From the NCBI GenBank assembly GCA_945643635.1, contig CALZFC010000026.1, positions 2,061,501 to 2,125,500 of the forward strand: DNA of 64,000 bases. The letters run 5' to 3'. The stretch is from Allodiplogaster sudhausi. Its lineage: Eukaryota > Nematoda > Chromadorea > Rhabditida > Diplogasteridae. This document shows, piece by piece, positions 1 to 11,357 of this stretch. The notes beneath the pieces are model-generated. The model was given only the letters and a program-made list of their open reading frames with translations, had not been told where the DNA came from and ran no database searches. Each line of letters begins with the position of its first letter. Position 1 is the stretch's first letter. The position numbers were made by a program, and so were the translations under genes.

Positions 1-508
1 ACGAGTGTTGGCTCTTAATTCATCATATAAATGAGCAAGAAGAACTGTTGAGCTGCAATTTTGAAATTCTTGTGCTACCTGCTATGGACAAATCTCGTAA
101 GACAACGTTGGCTGTACCGGCAGAGGGGAGGAGGCACACGTAGACAAACTGGAGCAGTGGGAACCACGCGGGCACTTAACAGATGGAGATGAACACAACT
201 AGGCGATCTCACTCCGTGACATGGATCAGAAGAAGAAAACAACAGAGAGAGTTACAAATGGGAGGAGAGGCCTTCTCTCCCTATCCACAACTTTGCAACT
301 ATTTCTACATACATGGTACAACAAGAAGAGGCTCCGTCGTGAGCACTCTTCTTAACACTACTCGATTCACCCTTCACTGAAGGACTAAATCTGGGTGAGA
401 TGTCAACAAATGTGATATAAATGAAACGGTTCTAGACTAGCCTAACCATCAAAGAACATAAACAAACGATGCTAATCCTGCATAGGGGATCTGAGATGGA
501 GAGTCTCC

Positions 509-959
509 TTAGTGGCGCTTGCGCTTTCCACTGCCTTCGCCATGGAACTGCTGGACATACTTGACGCCGAGAGAGGAAGCATCCAGCCACTGCTTGAAAG
601 TGCCCACGTGCCGGAAGAGTCGCTGCTTCGAACGGCACCAACTCTCGCCCAGAATAACCTGCAACATATGACCGGAGATGAGTACCGTACCCTCCACTGA
701 TTGTCATTATCTGCCATAATCTCTTGATGTTGCATCGTCTTTTTTCCTCGGTTATGCCTCGTGGTCATCCAAATGGGGAAGCAGCCACAGTTTATGTGTA
801 CTTTGTTTGTCACAAACACAAGGCACGCGACTGCCTTCGGAGATGCAATTCTGCAGAGGGAGCGCTGTATCATATGCATCTTTCTCCACTCGCTAATCCG
901 CCCGCTGTGAAGGTCGTCCAGCTCTCTGCCAGCGGCGACATTTTAAGAGGAAGAAAAGT

Positions 960-997
<38 letters not shown>

Positions 998-3900
998 TCT
1001 TTGCACTCTTATCTTCCACCCTCTCTCGCTCCCTCTTGCTCTTCTTCTCTCAGCCCGCCATTTATCCCCCTCTCCTCCTTACTATCTTTTTACGCGCCGC
1101 AACGTAATCACTAATTCCTTTTTCTGTTCTGATGCTCTTGCGGACAACACGCGCAACGTAAGAGGAAGTGGGGTCTCCTTCCAGTGAGAGGGGATCAGAC
1201 CTCATGCATGCCATAACTGATTTCTGCTAAATTCCATAGCTGCTTTGAGAGTAACTTTTGCAAGTTAGCGGCGAAGTAGGGTCATCTTCCAGTGAAATAG
1301 GATCAGACCTCATGCTTACCATTACTTATTTCAGCTAAATTCCATAGCAATTTTGAGAGTGCCTTTTGCATGCAAACGGCCACTCTACCCGACAGTTCAG
1401 ACTGGTAGTCGGCTGCTCCAGTGGCTCGTCACATCCTATTTATACGTGTCTGCCAAACACCCTTCAGACGAGTCTCTTCCTGCTTCCTGATACCTCGTGC
1501 GTAGTTTTGTGGCTCTCATTTAATTAGGGCAATCCGCTCTCTTCTGATTCCTCTCTCTCAATGCGAGCCAGACGAATAAAAGACTGACTGACTGGCTAAA
1601 TGATTTCCTCTGTCAAAGCAGCGCAAGACCCACGAGGAACTCATACTCTTGTAAGGCTTTCTTAAATCTACAATATTATGTTCTAAGGCGTATTAGCCAT
1701 TAAGACACTCTTTGCTTTCTAATACATACATATCTTGATAATTGACACTAAGAAGAAGGGCATTAGGAACTGTGTTGTTTACAAGAGGATTGAGGGTGAT
1801 GCATCGCTCGAGCAATTGTAAGCTTGTAAGAACGAATAAGCTAATGAATGGTAAGAAGAATGAACGAAGAGATCGCATTAGCCTTGACAAGGAACGCTGC
1901 GTGCCGAAAGGTCGTTTTCCTCAGAAAGTTGTTATATTGTAGACACGGCTGGTTCAGCTGATATGCTCTATCATCAAATCTGCTTAATCTCACAACAAAA
2001 GCCCCTATTGGTGAATGCTGAGAAATGTCAATTCCTTCATTTGATTAGTGATTGAAAGGGGTTTCCAAGTTGGTTACTCATTGTGTCGGTAAAGGGAATA
2101 TGCGTGGTAAACTACCTGAAGGCAGACGAGGTCGACTTGCTCCTTGCGGAAGACATTGTCCACCTCCACACAGTAGCCAATGATGCGAGACAAATGAGAC
2201 AATTGAGTCTTCTGAAAGAGAAAACTAAAGTACAAACAAAGTTTTGTTTATAGTTCACTTTCTACATGTGCGGTGATGTTTGTATAAATTAATTTGTATA
2301 GAAAAAAAATTATAATAAACAATCCTATTCTCACGTACTTTTATTGTTAGGCAAGAAGATGTATACGGTTTTGAAAAGAATCTTACATTGCATGTGACAG
2401 TGAAGTGCTTGAGAGACGGGAAGAAGGGACCGAGAGGGGTTCGGACGGGTGGAGGAGAGAGCAAGGCGGCGGTGGAAGAGGAGAAGGAGGACGAGGAGGA
2501 GTTCAGCAGGAGATGCTGGTAGAAGGAGGGACGGCGCTGCTGGGACAGCGCGTGCAGAAGCGCGTTCACCTTCGTCGTGTTCATCTGAAGCAGAACAAGT
2601 TAATATATCTAGTCTATCATCCTCTTTTGTATTCTCTTCATGCACGTCATGTACCCCTGTGCATCAGACACCTCGTAAAACTGTTTATGCTTCACAATGT
2701 ATGTATATAATTCATATCTTGCATTCGCCTTAGATTGCTGCATGTGCAATAGGATAAAGTTAGAATTCCGCTTCGCTTTCTTTCTTTCATTAAAGTCTTA
2801 GGTAACAATTGGCGCGCATATTATGACAATGAAGTTGTATTTAGCTGTGCAAGCAAATCCTCCTCTCACAATCAGGTCATCCACCGGAAACAGACAAAGG
2901 GAAGTCTTTTCTTCTTTTTCTGGTTGAAGTGTTTCTTTTGTATGTTCTTTTTTGTAATCATCAAAGAAAGTGATGAAGTAGAACTGAGGGACTGAGGTTA
3001 CAAATCCCCGTAGAGACCGGGGGTGCACTTTTGTTTTCACAATCAGGTTTCGTTCACAAAATATGTAGCAGTGCAACAGAGTGATACAGGGAATTTTTAG
3101 CATAATGCATTACAGATGTTGCTTTTCTTTTTTCTTTACTGCCAGCCACTCTGTGATAACGCCTAGCTAAGCATATTCTGTTATGGCTTCTTCTTTTATG
3201 CTTTCACGGTAGGTGCCGCCTAAGATAGAGAATAAAGAGAGAGAGAGAGATAAAGAGAGAGAGAGAGAGGCTTTGTCGGAATGTGATAAGAAGAGAAGAA
3301 CACGAGGGCAGCGACAGAAAGTGCTGAGATAACTGGAGGAGACGGCTGATCAATATAATATTTGGAGAGTGGTATACTTTGCACTTTGAAGTAGCCACGT
3401 ACGAGTATGATGTGACTTATGGAAGGGATTTCTCGGACTGACATGCTTGAGAAGGAGGTCCACGATGGGGCTGTCCATGTAGACGTGTTCGACACATTTG
3501 CGGAAGGTTGCAATTAGACCTATCATTACCTGCAAAATTGGCATAATTTCCATATGTCACAGGCTACGATGTCGCGTAATGCGTTTGTATACAAATTTAA
3601 CTTTTTTTTCCGAATTCGAAATAAAAATCTATCTGAACCATGTCACATGTCAAAATATTTTTGGACGGATCGCTAGATTAAATGTCAAAAGCTGCAAGAC
3701 ATCTCGGTCATGTATGCTGTGACCTTTGCATCTTTCCAGTGCAATTTGGAGTCGACCGCGATGCCGACTGTGCCCGCTCCCATTTCGCAGAGGAGAACGT
3801 GGGCTGACGACGGCCATTGGACACCTTCAACATACATATCATATTCATATGCATTTCGGAAGTTCTTTTATAAATAACTTCTGTAAAGTTACAAAATGTG

Positions 3901-5119
3901 CCATTTCAACTTACAGTAGTAGTAGGATATTGTCTATTTCTAATGCAACTGTCCCCACATCTTCCTGCATCTTCCACAACTTTGACGAGGATAAGAACGA
4001 AGAAGACACGTGGGAAAGCATGCATCGCCCGGTTCTTCTTCACCCCTCATATCTGTTTGCTATCCAGACCCACTCGGGAGAAGCGAACCACTTCACTTCA
4101 GTGAATTAGCTACCGCAGTGAAGGAGCAGAAATCTTTGTGGATCTTAGGAAGCATTTTAACAAAAGGATTACTTAAAATAGAGAATGGCTTTAATTGCTA
4201 AGATGAAAGAAAGGTAGTCTTTTCTGAGGTTTCCGAAGGAGGGCGCGCTAATTGTAAGAGAGTCTTCTTCTTCTCATGAATGCTCTGGCGAAATCTGACA
4301 CTCGGAGGATGAGTTACAGCGTAGGAAGTGCACCCGTGAAAGAAAGATGGCAGGGCAGGTACATTCTAGCAAGAGGGATCTATTTATATAAGTCAGCTCC
4401 TACCTATTTATACCCCATGCCAGTTTCACATAATTAAAGACGTTCCTGTGTGAAAGAATGCACAAAGGTGTTGCAACGTTTAATTTTAAGTGAAGACTCG
4501 AAATGACCAACAACCGCTGGGATCTATCTATTTATACTTTAGCTCCTACTTATTTATATCCATGTCAGTTTCGCATAATTAAATGCGTTCCTGTGCGAAA
4601 GGACGCACAAAGATGTAGCAACGTCAAATTTTAAATATAGACTCGAAATGTATACCCAACCATTCTCTGCAGCATCAATGTTGGTGTGCAGACCGGCGAG
4701 GCCGTCGAAGACACGGACGTGGAGGCGAGTGTATGAGTCTAGTCGGCGGCGGGCGGCCGAGCGGAAGGCGCGAGAGACGCCGCGCCATCTTAAATTGTGT
4801 GAGATAGAGAGAGAGAGAAATAGCGAGAGAGAGAGAGAGAGAGAGAGATGGAGAAAGAGAGCAAAGAGAGAAAATGAATGAGTACCTTTTTTAAAAATAA
4901 GTATTCGATTAATAGAAAAAAACTGAAGAAAAATATGAAAATGAAAAAGAAAAAAATGCTGATATGTTTTTCCACATACCTGATGACATCAACCAGGGAG
5001 GCGTTCGAGATGAGCTTTTCCGCGAGCGAAGTCTCATTCTCGCCGTAGTAGCCACCAATGAGCCGCTCTCTGTACGCACGACGGAGATAGTCGTAGACGG
5101 TCAGCGGCAGCAGTGACAT
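509..5119 (-). CDS. Unrecognised 279-residue protein, seven exons
   Basis: I do not recognise the family. Seven exons join in phase: 5119-4980, 4788-4661, 3824-3724, 3529-3443, 2584-2447, 2211-2116 and 658-509 (stop TAA). All borders are GT-AG and the summed length is 840 nt, 280 codons including the stop. The start is the ATG opening MSLLPLTVYDY; the frame stays open upstream into a GA repeat, so a longer N-terminus is possible. Exon 2 is rich in Arg; exon 5 has a Ser/Pro-rich stretch whose 3' border is the least certain; the C-terminus is basic (GKRKRH), which could be a nuclear signal. No signal peptide or membrane helix is evident, so a soluble protein is inferred. Codon choice looks coding in every exon. 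The continuity of phase across six introns is the main support; the function is unknown. Confidence 0.6.
963..994. repeat. (CT)n microsatellite
   Basis: Uninterrupted CT run inside the last intron (659-2115) of the seven-exon gene. The rest of that intron contains the 108-bp direct duplication and otherwise nothing recognisable. Confidence 0.95.
1165..1380. repeat. Diverged tandem duplication, 108-bp period
   Basis: Two adjacent copies of about 108 bp (1165-1272 and 1273-1380) share blocks such as GGATCAGACCTCATGC and GCTAAATTCCATAGC in the same order. The copies carry scattered substitutions, so the duplication is old. It lies in an intron of the seven-exon gene. Confidence 0.85.
4375..4650. 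repeat. Diverged tandem duplication, 144-bp period
   Basis: Copy one begins at 4375 and copy two at 4519, both with GGGATCTAT. Shared blocks in order include CTATTTATA, CAGTTTC.CATAATTAAA, CGTTCCTGTG and AGACTCGAAATG. It occupies the end of intron 2 of the seven-exon gene, stopping just before the exon at 4661. Confidence 0.85.
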
Positions 5120-5125
5120 CCTCCT

Positions 5126-5173
<48 letters not shown>

Positions 5174-5951
5174 GGCCGGCACTGGAGAGATAAAGAGAGT
5201 CTAACCAATGCTAATTATTCAAACTTACAACAAACATTCTTATTTGCGGACACACGAATGTCCGTGAATAAGAATTGAATTGACTCGATTTGTACAAAAA
5301 TTAAACGTGACCGAGCCTCATGAACAACAAGAAAAACGTTATTGAGCTAATTAAACGAAAAGAAATGTCTGATAAGGAAGTTAACATTTTGAGAAAGAGC
5401 AATGACAAACATCAATAGACGAATACGCAAATTGGAAGTAAAGGAGAAATCTGTTAAATAGACATGGGCTTTGAACAAGGAAGTTCATGTTGGTTGAAAA
5501 GGTGCAATGTACATACATACGTATGTAAATATGTCAGGGAGATCTCAATTAGCTAGATAAACACGAATTAGTGTCTCGCTTAGGCACGCTACATTAGACA
5601 CGACCGTCATTGGCTAGACAGTTGGGGGGCAGAAGGGAGAGAGAGGAGAGAGGCGCGTAGAGATGAGTCAGTTAGATATCAAAGAGGTAGAGGGAGATTC
5701 AAAGAGGAGCCAGACGACAATGGAGTGGCTCCTAGCAGTGAAAGAGATACAGGCAGTGAAGGAGAGAGAGAGAAACAGAGAGAGAGAAACAGTCAAATTA
5801 GCTCGTCAGCGGGCTGAAATCAGCCTGTCTCTCAATTCGATCGATGAACAAGTCCATTATGAATGGAGTGCTCTTTGTACTCGCGCATTCAATCACTTTA
5901 CTTTCCTTTCCTCTAATTTCTCTCTCACTTTTTCTTTCTCTATTACTCTTG

Positions 5952-5992
<41 letters not shown>

Positions 5993-7465
5993 ACTCTCTC
6001 TATTCCTTTCTTCCTCTTCAGTGAGCTCCATGCACTCTCAAATTTCTCCTTTTCACTTTCTAGCTCCTTGCCTTTTCTCTCAAATACTCGAACCTTTTAC
6101 ACACGTGCTTGTCTACGAAATGGCTCTAAGTGTCGTTGGCGTGACAATACAAAGTTTTATTTTTACAAGTTCTTTCTCTAATAAATTCAAATGGCGACTA
6201 CGTGAGTAACAGTTTAAAGCAATAAAATAATAAGAAGTAAAAAAAAAACATGACAAATACAAGCGAAATTTTAACTCACCAGCTGATAGATTTTCTGATG
6301 TATTCACCAATTGAAGTAGACAGATTAACTGTCCCAGTCAGTAATTCCTTATATAGTGCATGTATACTGCAGAGACCGCACCAAAGGAATGAAGACCAGA
6401 GGCGAGAGATCAACATTGCATGCAACCAACCAGTGGCTCAGACACTTTGGAGAGCGACGAAACCGGAGAGAGAATGAGAGAACTAGAAGAGTGCGTGACG
6501 AGATAAAGTGAGTAAGGCACAGATTCAACGAAATATTGCGAAAACGAATTTCGTAAAATTAAAAAAATCTCTTTAACACGGCTGAGCTTGGTAGAAAGAA
6601 GAAAAAAACACACAGAATGCAGTAAAGCATCACCCAAATGGCTGACGATGAGCGGTCATAAGAGCAATGTAATTCGGCCAAACAGCCTCCGGCAAAGAAA
6701 CGGCGCTCCGTTTTTCTACTTCATTAATCAAGTTGTCTCTATCTCTCTCTCTCTCCGCTTCTCTCAATCTCCCTCATGATCCTTATGCGATCAAATCGTC
6801 ATAAGCATAAAAAGCGCGAAGAGAGGATTGGAAGAGAGGAAATGGCCAGGGTAATGAATCGAGGAGGGACAAGGAGAAGGCGACGGAGTCTGCTTAACGC
6901 ATCTTCCTTTGTCAGCTGTTGCGAAAGACTGCCCGGAAAAGAGAAGGTTGGAGATGGGGAAAATGGGGGAAGAGAGTGAGATGGAGACGAGAGGGAGAGA
7001 ACTGAGAGAGAGAGAGTGGAAGGAGAAGAGAGTACAGGGTGTGAGTGAAAGTGATTGAGAATAGATCGTGATCGTATGGTCGATTCTAGAAGAGTCGCCA
7101 GGAGTGGCAGAGGAAGAAAATAAAGTGGACCGACTACGCGAACAAGGTGATCACATCAGATCTGCTCATGCTGGCGAGAGAACAAAGAGATAGAAGTAGG
7201 GAGAGAGAACGAGAGAGAAATACAGGGAGAAAAGAGGTGTACAGCTACACAAAAGTGTTGAACAGATAAGAATGACAGAGTAAGGTAAGACATGATTAAT
7301 TTAAAGAGAGGAGTAGAGAAAAAGATGCAGAGTATACAGTACGACATAGTGATCATTGATGTCTTGTTCCTCAAGCTCACTAGCACACATGGCCGATGCT
7401 GTCGTGTAAGTGTATAGGTGCGTCTCCCAATTCCCAACTGATAGAATCGGTTGGGAATGAAGTAG

Positions 7466-7521
<56 letters not shown>

Positions 7522-7531
7522 GAGAGAGAGA
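7466..7531. repeat. (GA)n microsatellite
   Basis: Near-perfect GA run of about 65 bp. Comparable arrays in this part of the window lie at about 4802-4850, 5129-5174 (CT), 5948-5996 (CT), 8862-8892, 9222-9260 and 9420-9482. Confidence 0.95.
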
Positions 7532-8059
7532 GTCCACTCAAGGAGTGGGCAGGAGGAAGGAATGAGAGGAGAAGAACATCCAAGAAGACGACGCAGAATG
7601 CCATTGTTGGCAAGAGGAAAGGAAGGGAGAGGAAGCTGGAATGAGAAAGTGAAACAACAAAGAAGGTGTAGGGTGGACAGGGAAGCTCTCCTCTGTGGCG
7701 TCGCCACCTGAGAGAAGAGAAGGATGCAGAGCAGGCAGGCAGGCCTTCTCCACGTTGTCTCAGCCAGAGAGAGTGCACTCATTGTTTGCTCTCCTTCAAA
7801 GTGTACTATTCGCTACTGCTCCCACTGCTTGTTAGAATCAACTACAGATTCCTCTCATTCAATGTTTCTCGTAAGACTCTCTAATAAGGCATAGGCCACC
7901 ACATGAAAGCAAAACAGGAAACAAAGGAAGAAGAATTAGGGAAGGAAGATGGCGGTCAGTTCAAAGTGATAAGGTGATAAATCATTAACGCTTCACGCTC
8001 GAGTATTGCTAGTCTTCTCTTCATCGAAATAACACTTGAAACTCGCTCCATTATGGAAT

Positions 8060-8260
8060 AGGAAGAGAGAGAAAGATAGAGATAGAGAAAGAGAGAAAGA
8101 TAGAGAAAGAGAGAGAGAAAGATAGACAAAGATAGAGAAAGAGCGAGAAAGATAGAGAAAGAGAGAGAAAGAGAGAGAGAAAGAGATAGAGAAAGCGAGA
8201 GAGAAAAGAGAAAGAAGAGAGAGAGAGAAAGAGAGAGAGCGAGAGAGAGAGAGAGAGACG
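8060..8260. repeat. Long imperfect GA-rich array
   Basis: About 200 bp built almost only from GAGA, GAAA and GATA words (AGATAGAGAAAGAGAGAAAG repeated with variation). It is the longest such array on the left side and strongly purine-biased on the plus strand. Confidence 0.9.
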
Positions 8261-8863
8261 GTTTTTCACTGAGCGGTAGCGCAAAGTCCGTACACGAGGT
8301 TGTGATGTCATTGAAATGGATGATCAAGAGGGCCGCGCGGCAAAAGGCCAAAGGTGGTTGCTGGCAACACAGAGAACAACCAAACGAGCAATTCTCTTTT
8401 TCTTTTTGGCACTGGCATACTAAGTGAACTTTTCTTTATTAATAATTTTTACAAATGACTCTGGAGCATACAATGAAAAAAATGTCTGATATAGCGATAA
8501 TTGAAAGTAGTCTATTATTGTCTCTCGAAAAAGTCGGAACACTTATTGTTAGCAATATTATGCGTACGTGCGGAAATGCTCTTAAAGTCAAAAGGTTGTT
8601 GATGATGCTGAAAGGAAGGTGGCGGCTGTCAGTGAGGCAGACTTATTTTGCTTTTGTTGAATGAGAGACTAGGCGGAAAGTGCTTCCGAGAAGTTCGCTC
8701 TGAGACATTCTTCGAGAGGTCCGTTCAGCCAGAACAGAGCCACCAACTTGGTAAACACGCGAACAGCTCGGAGAGGCACTGAGTGGCTCAGGCTGTAATC
8801 TGACAACTGGCAGTTGGTCTGGCTAAGGTGGATGGATATCAATTGAAGTTACTTGTTCTATCA

Positions 8864-8900
<37 letters not shown>

Positions 8901-9221
8901 GAGACAGAGAGAAAGACATATAGAAAGAGGGTGATGGTGAGAGAGAGAGGGGTTATGGTGACACAGAGAAAGAAACAAGTGACGAGTGTTGGGGGCAAAT
9001 GGAACGGGAGACAGGAAAGATTAATTAGAAGAGAATGGATACTCCACATATTGACTTCAGAAAGTAAGGATAGCGGCTGATTAGATCAGTCGACGAAGCA
9101 CTAGGTGGAAATGAGACAAAAAGAAGTGAGATGAAATGACAGGGATGGAGATAAGCTGGGATTTGGATCAGTGAGAGAAAAGGGAGACAGTAGTCAAAAG
9201 TGAACGAGAGAGATAGAGATC

Positions 9222-9262
<41 letters not shown>

Positions 9263-9615
9263 TCGGGAAAGCAACCACCTGCGAAAGGGCCATGAACAGC
9301 TGACTTGCTCCCGGCTGTCAAGAACCCCGTCAGGATTGAGCAAAGTGGAGAGAAGCAGATGGCAGTCGGAAGGAAACAAGAGGTAGAGAAGATGATGAAT
9401 GGAACAGAGAGCTATTGATATAGAGAGACATAGAGAGAGACAGAGAGAGAGAAAGAGAGAGAGAGCGAAGACAGAGAGAGAAAGCTCATCCACGAATCCT
9501 ATGCATTTCTTTTCTCAGTCTTTCGGCTGGATGTCGACGATAAGGGATGGAAACGGGAACGAAAGATGAAATGGATGTCTAGTCTGGCCAGGCTATGAAA
9601 TGGCAGGGGTGAGAT

Positions 9616-9760
9616 CAGGGATGTCCAAAACCAGGCCCGGACCCGGCCCGGCCCGGCCCGCATACCCTACGGGCCGGGCCGGGCCGGGCCCATGGGGCAT
9701 GCGGGTAGGGCCGGGCCGGGCCCGGGCCCGGCCGGGCTCGGCCCGCCTTGGACATCCCTG
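9616..9760. mobile_element. hAT-like miniature inverted-repeat transposon (MITE)
   Basis: A 145-bp element begins CAGGGATGTCCAA and ends with its exact reverse complement TTGGACATCCCTG. It is flanked by a perfect 8-bp direct repeat GGTGAGAT (9608-9615 and 9761-9768). An 8-bp target duplication and termini starting CAGGG are hallmarks of the hAT superfamily. The interior is GC-only over long stretches (GGCCCGG/CCGGGCC repeats) and forms one long hairpin. There is no coding capacity, so it is non-autonomous. The exact target duplication and termini suggest a fairly recent insertion. Confidence 0.85.
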
Positions 9761-11156
9761 GGTGAGATGCATTTTGATATTGCAGGCATTCTTCCATTCT
9801 TGTCGCCTGTCGAACACGAATATCTTGGGCATGGATACGTTCGAACGTTTTGTTTTTACCCTGTTTTTGTCATCCTCTTGTTATTTTAATATAAAACCCT
9901 CTTTTGAAAGAGAAATGCAGAGAGAAATGCGATTTGTCTTGGAGATGTCCTAGGACAAGAAACAACAGGCACAGTTCACTTAGTGACTTTTTTTAATGTG
10001 GTGAAACTAAACATAAAAGCATACAGAACAGGCTCTTCTGAGAGCTCTTCCATTGTTTGTTCTGCAAGCATGGCGTTTGTGTACGTCAATTGCAAAAGCC
10101 TGCTGCTGAACTCATACAACATCTTTTTTTGTTGTAAATCTTCCAACACAATTTGTTGCACCTATGCGAATTAAAGGAGCTGTCCGTGGAGATTACAATG
10201 TTGCTGTCTTTTTGGTAATACTATCCGGTCCAGCTAGAAACATCGAAACGAAAAGTAAGAATGCGTCCTGAAGGGCCCCTGAGGAGAAAACCCACATTTT
10301 CCCCACGCCGTACTGTAGAATTTAGAGAGTGACGTCATCACCCCTTGCCTATTTACTCCTCATGCACACCCTCATTCTATCAGAAAGAAGGTGATAACTA
10401 GGTGCAATGCAGCAAGCCATGATTGAGATTCGAGGGAAGGGAAGAGAGGCAGAGAGGAAAACACTCACAACGTTTAGTTTTTTGTGATGGATACTGTGCT
10501 AGCATACCGCCAAAACTTTTTGCAATATCTTGCGGGAATTCAAACGTTAATTCTCCACAAGCGGCTTCTAAACTTCATGTATAGTTCCTTTAAGATAAAA
10601 CCAGCTCCATGGGGAAATCAAATTCCTTTCTTTATTGTAATCAATATATGTAAATATATATTGAACACGAAAAATTATTGATACGGTATGTACATCAATG
10701 ATCAGTAGTGAATGAAAGCGCTGGCTGATAATGACAGATTATGAGATTCCCCATCAATGAACTGACGACTACTGAAGGATTGCTAGAAGGACATTTTATA
10801 TTTAATCTGATAAAAAACTACAGGCAGGGAAATCTACAGAAAAGAATAGAATTTGTCTCTTAAGTCCTTGTGCGGGAGACGAGAAGTTGATAAGCCACCA
10901 GGCCAAATAGAGACGCCAGATACGCGAGTCCGGCCTTCAAAACAAGTATGAACATATCATAAAGGAAATGCCTATATGATGTATGTATGTGCATCTACGT
11001 ACATACATATATAAATGATATGCTTATTTGCATACAAATACACATATCGTGTAGATATGCCCTATGATCATAGAATATGTTTGTTCACATGCGATTACTA
11101 CGTCTACAAATTACGAAGAAGAAAAATCATGTCTTTGTGGCAATTTGATATGCTTG

Positions 11157-11357
11157 TTATAATTTGTGTTTTCGGACAAGAGTAAAGAAACTGTCAAACT
11201 GATTCGCCTCTCTGACTTTGGTGGTTGCGAGAGAAGAAGAAGAAGATGCGCTCCTTGCACGGATGTCGTTGACAGCATTGATGGAGGAGATGCGACGGAG
11301 ACGAGTGGCCGGGTTCGAGTGGCGGCGGAGGGAAAGCGGACGATTCGAGATCATTCT
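11157..11357 (-). CDS. Possible last exon of the LRR-Ig gene (cytoplasmic tail)
   Basis: A 67-codon open frame begins after a TTGTAAG acceptor and ends at TAA. The peptide is Arg/Ser-rich (RRISSINAVNDIRARSASSS) with no hydrophobic segment, as expected of an intracellular tail. Its entry phase (0) matches the exit phase of the LRR-Ig exon ending at 13847. That would imply a 2.5-kb intron, much longer than the others in the gene, so the link is tentative. It could also belong to an unrelated gene. Confidence 0.35.
   Translation of the reverse strand, partial: RMISNRPLSLRRHSNPATRLRRISSINAVNDIRARSASSSSSLATTKVREANQFDSFFTLVRKHKL

Larger units (their letters stand above)
5120..11156. other. Gene-poor, microsatellite-rich interval
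   Basis: I see no supported coding exon here. Open frames in this stretch are translations of GA/CT repeats (Arg-Glu or Ser-Leu runs) and are not credible genes. The main contents are microsatellite arrays between about 5.1 and 9.5 kb, the hAT-like miniature element at 9.6 kb, and AT-rich DNA with ATACATAC-type runs around 10.98-11.05 kb. Confidence 0.6.

Noticed and set aside
7156..8351. Long Ser-Leu or Arg-Glu open frames across the GA/CT arrays here and elsewhere
   Set aside because: They are translations of dinucleotide repeats, open in several frames on both strands, with no non-repetitive coding content.
9593..9953. Gly/Pro/Arg-rich open frames over the GC-rich element at 9.6 kb
   Set aside because: They arise from the palindromic interior of the MITE and occur on both strands.
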